A DNA stretch of 64,000 nt, from contig LLEY01000034.1 in assembly GCA_001414485.1 (NCBI GenBank), positions 248,001-312,000 on the forward strand, read 5' to 3'. Positions 10,678 to 23,800 of this stretch are shown one piece after another. Origin of the DNA: Calycina herbarum (taxonomy: Eukaryota; Ascomycota; Leotiomycetes; Helotiales; Pezizellaceae). A model generated the notes under the pieces. It worked only from the letters and a program-made list of their open reading frames with translations, made no database searches and was not told where the DNA came from. Numbering within the stretch: position 1 is the first letter of the stretch; each line of letters starts with the position of its first letter. Position numbers and translations under genes: made by a program.

Positions 10678-11108
10678 TTGCTCATGCGGAACGCCCGAGG
10701 AGGCAGGACTATACTAGAGCTCTTACCTCTTGTAACAAATCTCAAAGAGATTTCTTTGATAAACGACACTGGTGAAACGTTAACTTCACATCCTATTCGG
10801 AAATTTATGAAGGCAGTAAGTTCTAAATCATTGGAAAGTATTTCCTTCGCTGGAGTTGATACTACTAAAGACAAACTAAGTTACAGGAGATTCTGCATCC
10901 TTTGAGAGCTTCTCTAAAGAATATAGAACTAAAACAAATGACTTTCGAACAGCAGTCATTTGCCAGCTTCGTACGTTACATTTACCGCGATTACTCTTTG
11001 GAGAACTTTCACCTTGAAGATATTCATGAAATATCTGGTAATCAGGAACATGAAGTCATTGATCCTATGTCGCATTGGTATGATTTGCAGCGCTCTTTGG
11101 CCTCTTAG
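10678..11108 (+). pseudogene. Leucine-rich / F-box-type protein fragment
   Basis: The open frame LLPLVTNLKEISLINDTGE leads to a GTAAGT donor after 10815. The matching TTACAG acceptor at 10881-10886 joins it in phase to EILHPLRASLKNIELKQMTF and continues to 11108. The regular leucine spacing (L..L..IEL, LENFHLEDI) resembles the C-terminal leucine-rich part of fungal F-box proteins. In-frame stops lie directly upstream of 10678 and no F-box precedes it, so this is a 5'-truncated remnant or an exon whose upstream part was lost. It sits next to the copia LTR, which may explain the damage. Confidence 0.4.
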
Positions 11109-11211
11109 CCCTCCTACGCTAGTAGGTACATATTTAAAATATTGTCTTTGTGCGTAGTTAATCTAATGATACTTGAATCTATTAGACATTAGATTGATAA
11201 CAGATAGCAGT

Positions 11212-11361
11212 TGTTAGAAAGCAATTGAAGTTAAAATTTCTGTTGATTTTTGGTGCTCTGATTGATTGATCATCATATTCTTATTTTCTAGAATACAGGA
11301 GGGGACCTCTGACTATATACCCAGTCTTGGTCAGGGGCTTGCAGTACTGACAAATTCAACA
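11212..11361 (-). repeat. Copia 3' LTR (minus orientation)
   Basis: Read on the minus strand, the polypurine tract GAGTGGGAG is followed directly by TGTTGAATTTG at 11361, the classic copia LTR start. A TATA-like GGTATATAG lies about 45 bp in. The LTR end is either at 11241 (ATCAACA, the best match to the TGTTGA start, 121 bp) or at 11212 (CTAACA, 150 bp). The partner 5' LTR is not present in the window because the element is broken at 15239. Confidence 0.65.
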
Positions 11362-11577
11362 CTCCCACTCAGGAATGCGAGCCTTAGTCAAGCCATTGCT
11401 TTTCTGGTAGCAGTAAGTAAATAGTAATAATTCCGATACGCCAAAACTCCTTTATATCTCGAGGGAAATCACAGTGTATGGTCGGCTGGAAAACATAAAC
11501 CAGCTCGTATCTCAGCATCTCTAGGCAATAAAAACCCCCCTATATCAGGAGGGAAAAGCCTAACTTGCTGTGTCTTC

Positions 11578-14500
11578 TTATGCCTGCTCCAGCCCAATTG
11601 CCTTCCTAAATCTCTCAAACTTGATCTTGTCTAACGCTTTTGTCAAACCATCGGCTACCTGACTCTCTGTCTCGATATACTGAAGCTCAACGGCTCCCTC
11701 GCTGACCTTGTCTCGTACAAAATGATGTTGCATATCAATATGTTTTGTACGGGCGTGAAATTGAGGGTTCTTCGCAAGTGCAATAGCCCCTTGATTATCA
11801 CAGTAAATAATCGTTGCCTGGGCGTGGTATGCTGCTTCAGGTTGTATTTCATTGAGTAGTCGTCGTAACCAAATTGCTTCTTTTGCAGCGTTCGTTTGGC
11901 CTATATATTCGGCTTCGCATGATGACAATGCGACAGTTGATTGTAGCTTTGAGGACCAGCTGATTACCGCACTTCCTACGCTAAAAACGTACCCTGAAGT
12001 TGATCTCCGAGTATCATAATCTCCAGCCCAATCGGAGTCGCTGTAGCCAGATAGCACTGCCAATGGGCCTTTGAAGACAAGCATGTAGTCGACTGTCTTT
12101 CGGAGATATCTGAATATTCGAGTCACGGTGGCTTTGTGAGCTTGCGTAGGTTTTGCAGCAAATCGGCTGACGATTGAGACAGCGTAGGCAATATCAGGTC
12201 GGGTTCCTAGCATGGCGTACAAGAGAGAGCCTATGGCACTCTGATACCATTTGATATTAGCTGGCTTTGGTTCAAACTTAGCCTCTGCCTTTTGTAGTTT
12301 CGTATGTGTATTAATTGGCGTGTCGTGCCTTTTGTTATAGTCCCACATCCCAAAGTCGCGGAGTACTTTCTTAAGATAGTTTCTCTGGCTTAGCTTTAAG
12401 GTTCGGTTTTGTCGATCCCTTATTATTTCCATTTCTAGGTAGTACTTGCAAGGGCCTAGGTCTGTCATATGGAAGCGCTCGCTCAGCTTTGCTTTGATTA
12501 TAGAGATGTTGGCCTTAGATGGTCCAATGATAAGGAGATTGTCGACAAAGATTGCGATGTATGTGCCCTTGTTGTCATGGAATATGCAATTGTAGGCTGT
12601 GAGAGGTTCGAAATCGATTGTCTTAAGGTAGGCCGTAAGGGTGAAATATCAAACACGCGGTGATTGTTTTAGACCGTAGAGTGCCTTCTTTAGCTTATAG
12701 ACCTTGTGTGACTCCCCAATAGCTCCCATTCCTTTAGGCTGTTCCACGTAGACTTTAGTGTCAATATTGCCATAAAGGAAGGCTGTTTTGACATCCATCT
12801 GTTCGATTTCAAGGTCGTTTGCTGCCGCGATCGCAAAGAGCAATTTATAGCTTATTGGCTTGACAACTGAGGCAAAGGTTTCATTGTAATCGAGGCCTTC
12901 TCGCTACTCGAAGCCTCTTACTACCCATTTCGATTTGTATCGTACGATCTCGCCATTTGAGCCGCGCTTGTGCTTGTAGACCCATTTTCCAGTCAATACT
13001 GCTCTATCTTTTGGTCGATCAATAAGGTTCCAAGTATTGTTTTCAATCAAGGAATTGACCTCATTTTCCATTGATTTCTCCCACTGCTTCGCGTCTCCCC
13101 CACTCATAGCTTGTCTGTATGTTCGTGGTTCATAGGGCTCGGAGCTATCTGCATTTGTAATAAGTGCAATAAAGCAAGATTTATTAGTTACGGCAGATTT
13201 ATAAGTTGTAGCGAGTAATGCTCGTTCAAGCGGGTGATATATGGTTTCTTTTGCAACGCGGGGTCGAAGTTTTCGTTTTGATGCTGGAGTATTAATTGGC
13301 TTAGGTAGTGGCTCTTTTTTTGGGATAGGAGTGTTCTGAATTATCTCATTATCTCCCCATAAGTCAGGCACGGGGTGTGTAGAGAGTGTCGACAAGTGAT
13401 GTCTTTTAGTCAACGGCTCGGATGCTCCCACATTATCAAGATTTTTCTTTTTAGCTGCAAATTGTACCGATGACGCCCTAATTAGTCGCCCAGTAGTAGT
13501 AAGGAGCCGGTAGATATGATCGCTTTTATAATCAAGAAGTGTATATTCGACTGCGTTGTCCTTTCCTTTAGAGCGGATCCTTTTTAGAGCAAAGCACTTT
13601 GTGCCTGGTGTACGCATATGTCGGTAATGGGGATCATGTCCATACCAGGCTCGGTATGGTGTTGTTTGAAGCCTTGATTGGGGAGTACGCATTCGGACGT
13701 AGTTTGCTGTCCGTACCATTTCCGGCCAGTATTCCCATGGTAAACCAGAGAGTTTTAGGAAGGTTTTAGCCTTGTTTTAGATGATATGTCCTAACTTTTC
13801 CGCAGTGCCGTTCTGTTGTGGGTTTCCTAGAACAGTAAACTCTGGTATAACGCCAGTGAGAAAGAGATATTTTAGCATAGTCTTTGACGTATATTCTCCG
13901 CCGTTATCAGCTTGTAGTCGATGGATTCTATGATATGGTCGTTCGTAGTGCTGCTTAAAATTTCGGAAGCAGTCGAATACGTTGGCCTTGGACTTGATGC
14001 AGTAAGTGATTGAGAGTTGAGTTGCGTCGCAAAGGAACGTGATCACATATCGAGAGCCTTCGAAACCAGTCTTGAATGGTTCTAGAACGTTTGAGTGGAT
14101 GAGATCCATAGGGGCTTCTCCTGGTTGGATATGGCTTTTGTGAGGTTTGGAGCTTAGTGTAGATATTCCGCAAGTCTCGCAAGGAGAAATTTCAGGGATT
14201 GGTTTAGTGAGATCGATCTTTTTTGTTATTTCGGCCATTTTTAATAAAGTGCTTTTAGCGATATGGCCGAGACGATTGTGCCAGACTTGTACCGTATTAG
14301 GGTTGATCTCTATAGAGAGTAGGGCTAGTTGCTATTCGAGAGTTGTATCGAGGAACCAGCATTTATTTCTATTTGTTGCTGTGATTATTCCCTTTCTTGT
14401 TTTGATTTTATAGCAATCCTTTAAGAATTGAATATTTGCTCCAACGTTGAGTAGTTGCGCAACAGAGATCAAATTAATCCTAGAGTCAGGCACATGATAG

Positions 14501-15239
14501 ACGTTGGTAAGGTGGATGGATCGAGATTTGCCCTTGATTTTGCAACGCAGTTTGATTGTTCCTTTACCGATAGGTGCGCATGACATCCCGCCTAAACCTT
14601 TGACGTGTGCGGAGGATTTAGGGATAGTTTCATAGCTAATAAAATGTTCCCGTGAGTGAGTAATATGGCGAGAACATGTTGTGTCGACAGCCCATTGGGT
14701 ATGTAGAAGGCTACCAGTGTCATTGCTGGCTGTCAGTCCAAGATGTGCAATAAGGCCTACGGGGTCGTCTGAGTCGTCGGCTTCTTCATGGATCTTTCGC
14801 TTTTTGCTGAGTTGTTCGCGGCGCTCCTTTTTAGCCTTGGCCTGTTGTTTTAGGTGTGGATGTAGTGTCCAGCACTTCTCTTTTGTATGGTAGGTTTTGT
14901 GGTAGTGTGTACAGTAGGGAATTTCGACGTTTTTTACATCACTAGTTGCCATGAGTGCAGTATTGGTCGTCGAGGCTGTGGATATCGCCAATATAGCTAA
15001 ACTTTCCTTTTGTGCCAATGTTCGTTCGTGCCCTTTGGCCTTGAGCGCTACGAAATCAAAGTCGACTTTATTTCCATCGTCATCCGGGAGTATCTGGTTA
15101 TTGGTGGTAAATGAAGTATAAAAAATGCTATACGCGGATCCTAGACTTTGTAGGTATCGTAAAATCACTAGTGGTTCTGGAATTGTGACTCTTAACTGGA
15201 CCAGTTGGTTTTGTAGCTTCTTGATGGCTTCAGTATACT
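11578..15239 (-). pseudogene. Ty1/copia gag-pol relic, one frame with four in-frame stops
   Basis: A single minus-strand frame from 15239 to the true stop at 11578-11580 covers, in order: gag end with a zinc knuckle, protease, integrase, reverse transcriptase and RNase H. Integrase shows LQADNGGEYTS. Reverse transcriptase shows MDVKTAFLYGN and LKKALYGLKQSP. RNase H shows SDSDWAGD and VALSSCEAEYI. Four stops interrupt it without any frame change, at 14332-14334, 13777-13779, 12904-12906 and 12649-12651; the two checked fully look like Gln or Trp codons altered by transition. Catalytic positions are also hit: the knuckle has Tyr in place of the second Cys, the protease lacks its Asp-Ser/Thr-Gly, and the polymerase motif reads FVDN. 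The element is dead, but far less mutated than the LINE and gypsy copies beside it. The gag N-terminus is cut off by LINE DNA. Confidence 0.9.
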
Positions 15240-15490
15240 TATTTATTTATTTATTTCTATTTAACGTCAGGCGGAGTCTAGATCGCGTGGTCTAGGTCCT
15301 AAAAAGTCCCAAAAGAGGGCAAATGACGCTAGGGGGGTGCCCTAGGCTACAGGGGGTGTAAACGAGTAAGCTAATTTACAAGAGATAGTTTAAAGAGAAG
15401 CTCCACTTTCGGAACAGCCCTTATCCTTAATTAGTTTATAGAATCAGGGAAAGACAAAGGAGATATATATAAAAATGTAGACACACACAC
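15236..15490 (-). mobile_element. 5'-truncated LINE copy, 3' UTR only
   Basis: Read on the minus strand, this is about 250 bp ending in an (AAATA)n-type tail at 15239. It aligns along its length with the 3' end of the plus-strand LINE at 27630-27900. The copy keeps many CA and TG dinucleotides that are TA in the plus-strand copy. Its inner end is an (AC)n run, consistent with ordinary 5' truncation during target-primed reverse transcription. It abuts the broken copia gag frame. Confidence 0.75.
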
Positions 15491-18400
15491 CTTTTTTCGT
15501 AGATCGAATTTTTTGTTCTAAATCACTCGCTCTCATCTACTCGCACTTAATAAGCCGATTTCCTTCTATGGAGACCTCCCTTAGGAGGCCTCCGGCCTTA
15601 CCTACGCCTCTAAGAAGAGACCTAGGAAAAGGAGGAGGGCGCCCGATCCCCTCTCTTCCGAATATATAATAGTACTTTGTCTTAGCAACTTCTAAAGCTC
15701 TTAAGCGTAGTACTATAGGCTAAACCTTCTTCAGAGGAACTATAGAAGCTGTAGATCACTACCTAAGCACTGCTCTTAACAAAGCCTCTCTTAACCTTCT
15801 TCTCTACCTCTAAGCCTTTTATACTTAAGTTGCCGATATTAGCCTACTATTCTACTAAGCATATACCTTAGGGACACCCCCTCTACTACCCTTAATCTTA
15901 GAAACCTCCTCTATTACATATAGAGAGGGCCCTACGTATCTACAACTCCTCCCCTCTCTCTAGGCTCGGCTGAAAATTTTTTATATATATAGACTATAAA
16001 AGGTGCCTTAGCGCCTAAAAGCATACTAGCAACAATACCCTACTCTCTCCCTCTCTCTACTAGTACTTCAAAGCTATAGAAGGATAAGAACAAGGGTTCT
16101 TTAGCTAAACTAGACCTTAGAGTCTTTATCTAACTACCTCCTAATTCCTTAGAAAGGAAACATTCTACTCTAGCTATCTTTCTTACTCTCTATAATCTAA
16201 AGATAGGCTATAAAGAGCTTATATAAGAGGTCCTCTTAGTTAGCTCTGGTTTCGCTATTATACTAAAGGACGAGGCTGTCCTAGAAGCCCTGTTATCGAC
16301 AAAGAAGGTATTTATATAGATGCTATTCTCTATAGCTAAGATTAAGACCTTATTAAACTAGGTAGTATACCGCTTATTAGGGATACTCTAAAGTATTAAA
16401 GCTATCGAGATTAATGAAAAAGGAGCAATTATATCGACCCTCGTCTCTACTACTTCTAAAGTAGTAGCTATAGTAATCAAGGAACGAATTAGAATAGCCC
16501 CTATAAAGGTTAACATAATAAGGATCTCGCTATTAGATAAGCTATTCTACACCTCCTAGACTGTCTTCTTTAAAGAGGAAGAAGCCTAGGACAGCTACGC
16601 TATCCTAGATATAATATCTCTTCTTAGTAGAAGAGTCTTCTTTAAACCTCTTCCTAAGGTTTCTATAATTATATAGTACTCTAAGTGCTAGGGGTAGCAT
16701 AACTAAAGGAACTGTAGGAAGAACCAACGATGCCGTCTATATAGTACTACTTAATACTCTAAAGACTTTCACCCTACGTGTTTATAACATATATAGTATA
16801 AGCTAAAGTGCTTATATTATAGTAGACCTTACGCCTTAGACGACCTAGGGTACTAGCTTAGACTAAGGAACTTAGAGACACGCCCCTTAACCGAGAATAA
16901 GAGAACTATTTAGCAAGTATATAATAAAATACAGATAAGAAGGGAGGAAGACTCCCCTTATAGTAGCTAAGACACAGAAGCTCTAGCTACTCTATAAGCT
17001 AGAGTAGACAGCTCTTCTAACTCGACTATCTTACCTACTTCGCCTACCTTACCTACCTCGCCTACCTCACCTTCCTCGCCTCTCTCGTCTCTCCCGCCTA
17101 CCTCGCCTATCTTACTATCCTAAGAAGATGATTTTAACACCCTTATAGACACTCTTATAGAAGAGGCTCTCGACGACCTCTCTATTCGAAGAACCCGAGG
17201 AAATACTATCATAGTTTCTCTATAAGTAGATAAAGGCTTACTAAAAACCACTGCCTCTAAGTTCTATAGATTAACGTTTATAAGTCTAGCGAGTACTAGG
17301 AGCTGGTTCTTCAACTAGCTTACTCTAGACGAGTTAACATAGTCCTTATCTAGGAACTGTATATATACTAGAGAGAGATTAGCTATCAGATTATAAGACG
17401 CTACTTAAATTACACCTACTTTACACCTATATATAACTAGAACGATGACCTCCCTAGAGTACTTATATTTATACGAAAAGGAGCGGGGATTCTCTTAAGT
17501 TAATAAATACCGATTACACCCTTACTTAAATACTAAGACCTTGTTTATATCGAGATCACGCTCTTCTAAGGCCTCTTATTATATATCCTCAACGTATATA
17601 ACGCCCCCCTAGGCGCTAAGGGCGCTAGAGAGGCTATTAACCTCGTCCTTTACTTATAATATATTACTATAACGAATACCCTTATAACTGGTAACTTAAA
17701 CCTAAAAAGCCAGCTCTAGTAACCGGATTTCCTTAGATAAGAAAGCATACAAGCCCCCTCGCTTATCAACTAGATAGAGAACAGAGGGCTATAACTCTCT
17801 ACCCCTCCTAGAATATAAACGTATAACCTTAGTAATACCCTCGACCTTGCCTTTTACTCGAGTAACCTCTACTAAAGAGAGGCGTCTACTAAGATAGACC
17901 TTACCTTTAAGTATAGCTCTAACCACCTCCTACTTCTTACCCGACTTCTATATATAAGAAACCTAATAAAGAAGGATCCGCCTTTGAAACTTAGCACTCT
18001 TAACGTTAAAACCTTCGAGACTACCCTCTAAAGTAAGCTTGAAACGTAATAGCTATATAAACTTATATAATAACTAAACACGGAATCGCTAGAGGCCCTA
18101 GTAGGATTTATCACCGAGAGCGTATATAGCGCGTACCTCTATAGTACTAAGCAAGGTCTTAGACATAGATTCGGACACCCCTAGTAGAATAAGGAATACT
18201 AGATAGCGGCCACCGAGGCAAGGCAGGCACAAAGGCTTAACACGAGCCCTCGAGCCTTGAAGTCTCTTTATAGGAGTCTAAGGTAGGAAATCTAGAAAGT
18301 AAAGAGAGAATACTTCTATAACCTAATCGATAAGGCTACGAAGAGTAAAGACGTCTTTAAGATTTATAAGTAGTACTAGAGTACTAGAATATATAAGTCT

Positions 18401-20401
18401 CCTCTCTTAAGAGACTCGGTAGGTTAGCTAGGCTTTACTACTTAGGAGAAGTAGAAGATCCTTATATAGGAGCTGCTTATAAACAAGGCCGAAGTCGGGG
18501 ATATACTATTTAACACTCTAACTACTTCTACTTAGACCCTCCCGTAGGCAGACCTTACTTTATATAAGGTCGAGGAATCGATCCTTAGTAAAGCTTCAAC
18601 TGTACTAGGAGAAGACGAGCTAGTAATAGGGGTCCTCAAAGTGGCCTAGCTATAGATCTCGAACCTTGTCTTCCTACTATTTAGAGGCTGTATAGAGATA
18701 GGCTTCTACTTAAAGATCTTCTAATCTACTGTCGTTGTTATTATCCTAAAACCTAATAAGAAAGACAAGTCCTCTTCTTAAGTATACTAGCTAATTACTC
18801 TACTCTCGGTCCTTAGAAAAGGGCTTAAAAGGCTCCTTACTAAGCGAGTCTCTTAAATAGCTATTAAGCACTCTGTTCTAGGGTAGAACTAGTTTAGAGC
18901 TCTTCTGCTAAGAGCTGCTACAGACCTTACTATCTGTCTTACCTTCGATATTAAGTCAGCTCTTATAGATAAGTAGGAAGCCTCCCTTCTTATACTCGAT
19001 ATTAAGGGCGCCTTTGACGTAGTACTCCCTAGCCGCCTAATTAAAAGGTTAAGAGAGTAAGGATAGCTATATTACTTCGTAGAATAGGTCTTCTCTTTCT
19101 TAACTAATAGATTAGTAAAAGTAAAGCTTAATAGAGAAGTAGGCAACGCTACCCCGCTTTAGTATAGCCTTCTATAAGGCTTGCCTATCTCACCGATCCT
19201 CTTTATACTCTATATCTAGCCCCTCTTTAGATTAGGAGTTAGCTCTCTTCTAATAGTACAGAGATTCGGCTACGCTGACGATATTAGATTACTTACTTTT
19301 AGGCCTTTAAAGGCAGGGAATGTTAAGGACCTGGCAAAGTAGGTAGCAAGCGTACTTAAGTAGAGTATAGACGAGAGTATTACCTTTAATACTGAAAAAT
19401 TAGAACTTATCTACTTCTCTTATAAAAGGAAACAAAGAGGGAGAGGCATCTACCCCCTCTCTACTATTATAGTTAAAGGAAAGATAATAGAGCCTATATA
19501 GGAACTCTAGTAGCTTAGTATCTTCTTCGACCCTTACCTCACCTTTTATAGTTATATTAAAAGAATAGCTAGTAAGGCTACACTTATAGCTAATACTCTT
19601 AAAAGAATAATAAACATAGTAAGAGGATCCCTCTTATATCTACTAAAACAAGCAGTTACTACTTATATCCTCTTAATCGCCTATTTTAGGCATAAGACCT
19701 AGTACCCTAGTTATATAAAAACAGGCTAAGCAGGCACTATAAATAACTAGATCGGCCGCTACCTAACTCTCCTAGATAGAGTAGTTATAAAGTATACTAG
19801 GATTATCCTCCTAGTCTATAAAACCACTCCTACCTCGGTACTTCTTATAGAATCTAGCCTCCTAGCTACTGAAATTACTCTTATAGTAAAAAGCAGAGCT
19901 TTTAAGGCTAGAACTCGATAACTTGACTTAGCACACCCGCTTAAGCAATATATAAATAACCCTTACTTAAAGGCTAGGCTTATTTACTACTCTTCTAAAC
20001 CTCTCCCCTCTTCAGAAGAAGTTGATCTAATTTAAGACCCCCTATAGAGTAGAGGGTTCAACTACTAAGCCCGCCTTCTCGAGGTAGCTAGCCTAAGCTC
20101 TAACGGTAATAAAGACTCTTATAAAGCCGAATTCCTTGAATTCCTTGCCTCTGTTCTATCTATAGACCTAGTTATATTTACTAACAGCTCTTACTTAAAC
20201 GATAAAAACATAAGAGGAGGTATATACCTTATAAGAGAAGGGGTTGTTTTAAATATAAAGCTCTTCTCTTTTAATAAAACCTTAGAAATATATAATATAG
20301 AAGCGAGAGCTGCCTTATATAGTCTTAAGCTTGTCCTCGTATCCTCTTTTTAGTCCTTAGCTATAAAGTGCTAGATTTGCCTTAATAACCTCGAGGCTAT
20401 A
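15491..20401 (+). mobile_element. Tad1-like LINE relic, 5' part (ORF1, endonuclease, RT)
   Basis: A heavily RIP-mutated non-LTR retrotransposon, plus strand. A possible ORF1 start is the ATG at 15568. Cys/His knuckle remnants of ORF1 lie around 16680-16800. ORF2 endonuclease remains are at ~17300-18000 (TLDLAFYSSNL, with SNH where SDH is expected). Reverse transcriptase follows at ~18600-19500 with the FGYADDI catalytic motif still readable near 19270. RNase H remains are near 20160 (LVIFTNSSY, Asp replaced by Asn). Stops at former Trp and Gln positions are everywhere, so no protein can be made. The element is interrupted at 20402 by gypsy-1 and resumes at 26976. Confidence 0.85.
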
Positions 20402-20835
20402 TGTTACGAATCACGTGTACACGTGATGAGTAAAGACCAGGCGGCGTCCTGACAGGTTAAGTACTATCGGAATACTCTTATAGCAGATAGGGATCGGTTA
20501 GGTTAGCTAAGCGATCTAGGGATTTCTTTTAGTTATAATCACGTAATAAGAGTTCGCTAGACGGGGCGACAGGTCTAGCAGTCTAGCAGCGACGGAGCGA
20601 CTAAGCTAGCAAGCTAGCACGAGGAAGGAAGCTTCTATATATACTAGCACGTCTGCTATCTAGATAGGAGCTTCGTACTCAACTTTAGTTATTAATCTTA
20701 TTATCTTATTTAATATCTTTAATATAAGTAACAAGTTTACTTCTAAGTAAACAACCCGGCGTATTTATACTTCTTACTATATACTAACCTTCGAGACTTA
20801 GTTATCTTTATTTAGTTTATTTAAGTTTTATTATA
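20402..20835 (+). repeat. Gypsy-1 5' LTR
   Basis: 434 bp, beginning TGTTACGAATCACGTG and ending TTTTATTATA. It is nearly identical to 26542-26975. An 18-bp perfect palindrome, ATCACGTGTACACGTGAT, lies at 20410-20427. The five bases before it (CTATA, 20397-20401) match the five after the 3' LTR. Confidence 0.9.
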
Positions 20836-23800
20836 CTTTAAACACCTACTTAGAAGTAAGATCGCTATTATGTTAGTAACCTCTTCTACTCTAAGAACTA
20901 CTCTACCAAAGCCAGCTGTAGACCCCCTAGTTATACTAGTTACTACTCTTCGAGAGGAAGTGAAACTTCCTCTTCTAAAGCTGTTCAATAGCTTACCTAA
21001 GAAACTAGCCAAGTTCTTAATAAAAGCTTCTCTCTACTTAAACTTTTATTATACTTAGTTTAAAAATAAAACTAACTAAGTTATATAGTTGTCTACCCGT
21101 CTTAAAGGAGCAGCTTATAACTGGTTAGAACTATACCTAGAGGATTACTAAGTAAATAAAACAGCTAAAGGAAAAGTCTCTCTTTAAATATCTAAGAAGA
21201 CAAGGGATTTATTTAGAAATGTTTAAGGGTTTAGAGATAGAATCAACTAGGCTTTTAAAGATGTTAATATAAAAAAGAAGGTAGTTAGAGCTTTATATAT
21301 ACTTAGGTAAAAAGGGTTAGCTATTAAATATACCTTATAATTTTAATAGTACTCTATATAAATAGGATAGAACGACGAAGTATTATATAAACAATTCTAT
21401 TATAGATTTAAGGATAACGTAAAGGATGAAATTATATAAGAGGATTTTCTAGATACGTTAAATAAATTAACGAATAACGTAATTAAGATCGATAACTATA
21501 TTTATAAAAGGAATCTAGAGAAGAAAGGAAGTTATAGTTATCGATATAGAAAGAGTAGATAAAAAGATTATAGAGATCTTATAGAAATAGATACTACTCG
21601 GAAATTATAAGTTCTAGAGAAGGAATCTAAGAAAGAAAACTCCTAGAAGAGAGGACTGTCTTAGAAAGAGCGAAATCGTTAACGTAAGTAGAACTTATAT
21701 TATAACTATAGTCTTCCTAGCTATAGAGTAAATAAGTATAGTAAGAAGAAAGACTCTAGAGAGAAACAAGTTAATACTACTATCTAAAAAGAAGTAGCTT
21801 TATTAAAAAAAATCGAACTTATAGACGAAGAACTCGAGGCTAGAGGTTATAGCATATAAATTAAAACAGACGCTATAGATATAACAGTAGGCGCTATATA
21901 CTTATAGCTAAGTAAAGGAATTAAGTTATAAGTTAGTAAGGTATAAGATACTAATAATAATAGAGATCTATTACTTAAAGAATATTATAATATAAGGTTA
22001 GAAATAGATTATAAATTACCTCTTTAGATAGAATATAAATTACTACTATTAATAAGTTTATTAGAGTTATTAGAATCGATATCTAACTTATTAGAGATAG
22101 ATCTAGGAATATATAAGCCTAAATAAGACGAAATATAAGCATTTATTAGAACCTCTAAAAGAGGGAATAGATAGGTATATATAGAAAACTAGAAACCTAA
22201 TTTCTAGAGCTTATATTCTACTTAAGGAATTAATCCTACTATTTTAACTACCTATAAAATAGTTTAGAATAAATAAGATAGAATAACTTTAGTAAGCCTT
22301 ATTACTAGAAGAGAAACTATTAAATTTAAAGAACCTAGACTAAGATAAGTAATATCTAGTAAGCTATCTAGTACGCCTAAGATAAGAGATATTTAGATAG
22401 TCGTAGATCTTTAAGAGGAAAACAGCTTATAGTAATAGTAGAGTCCTAATAACTTTATAAGACGCTCTAAACCTAGTTTTTTAGGTATACTATTTAATAA
22501 TAAGGAAACTATACTAGAAATAGAAGGCTAGTATACTATAGTTACTTTAGTTAGAAAAGTTAGAGTAATATTTTAAGAATTAAGAGGTAGAAAATTATTT
22601 AGTATAATCTTCTAAGAGATAAGTAAATATAATATAGATTAAGAAACAGAGTTAGTATAAAGAAAACTCTACTAACTAATAATTAGAGAATTAAATACTA
22701 CTTTTAGAGAAAATCAACTTATAGTAATAGTAAAGATAAGAGGAAAGGAACTCTAAGTCTTAATTAATTTAAGAGTAATAGGTAATTTCCTTTCTCTAAT
22801 AGCTTAGAAGAAGCTAAACGTCCTAATTAAAGGTATAAGGCTATACTACTTAAGAGTAGTTAATAAAATAGACGTTATATACTAGAATAGAATTATTAAT
22901 TAGTAAACTATTCTAATAAAGATTACTATTAAAGGATATTACTTAGATATATAATTCGATATTATTAAAATAAGAAGTAAGGAAGCGATACTTAGTATAC
23001 TATAGATTAGAAAATATAATCTAGATATTAATTAGAAGGCTTAAATAATAACCTTTAGTTAATATAATTACATAGGTTTATAATTAAGACTTTAAGGCTA
23101 GAACGAGGTTAGCGTCACCTCTTCTAAGACACTAGAACACCTTACCTAGGGTTCTCTATAGGTTAGTAGGACAGCTAATAATAAAATACTTATATAGTAT
23201 AAAGAATTTAAGGCTTTGTTTAAGAACTTAGAAGACTTGTAAGCCTTACTAGAACATTGCTTATAAGATTATAAGATTAAATTAAAAGAGGATTATTACC
23301 TCTTAAAGTAGAAGCTTTAGTTATATAACTAGAAAAGCTTATAAAGAATAGAAAGTTATATAAGAGAAGGTATTAAGAAGAGATATATTAGAAAATCTAA
23401 GTTATTAATTACCTTAAATATACTTATTATTAAGAAAAAAGATAATCTAAATAAAAGAGTATATATTAATTACTAAAAAGTAAATCATACTATAGTTAAG
23501 GACGCTTATCTACTACTACCTAGCTAGTACTTATAAGATAAGTTAGGTAAGGTAGTATAATTTATAAAACTAGATTAATAAAACGCTTATAAACTTATAT
23601 AAATAAAAGTCAGAGATAAATAGAAGATAGTATTTATCTTACTATTAGGCTTTTATAAATATATAGTTATACTATTTAGACTTTATAATATACTAGCTAT
23701 ATATTAGAAATAAAATAATAACATTTTAAGAGATCTTCTAAAAGTAATAGTAATATATTACCTAGATAATATCTTAATCTTCTTAGAAAAAGAAGAAGAA

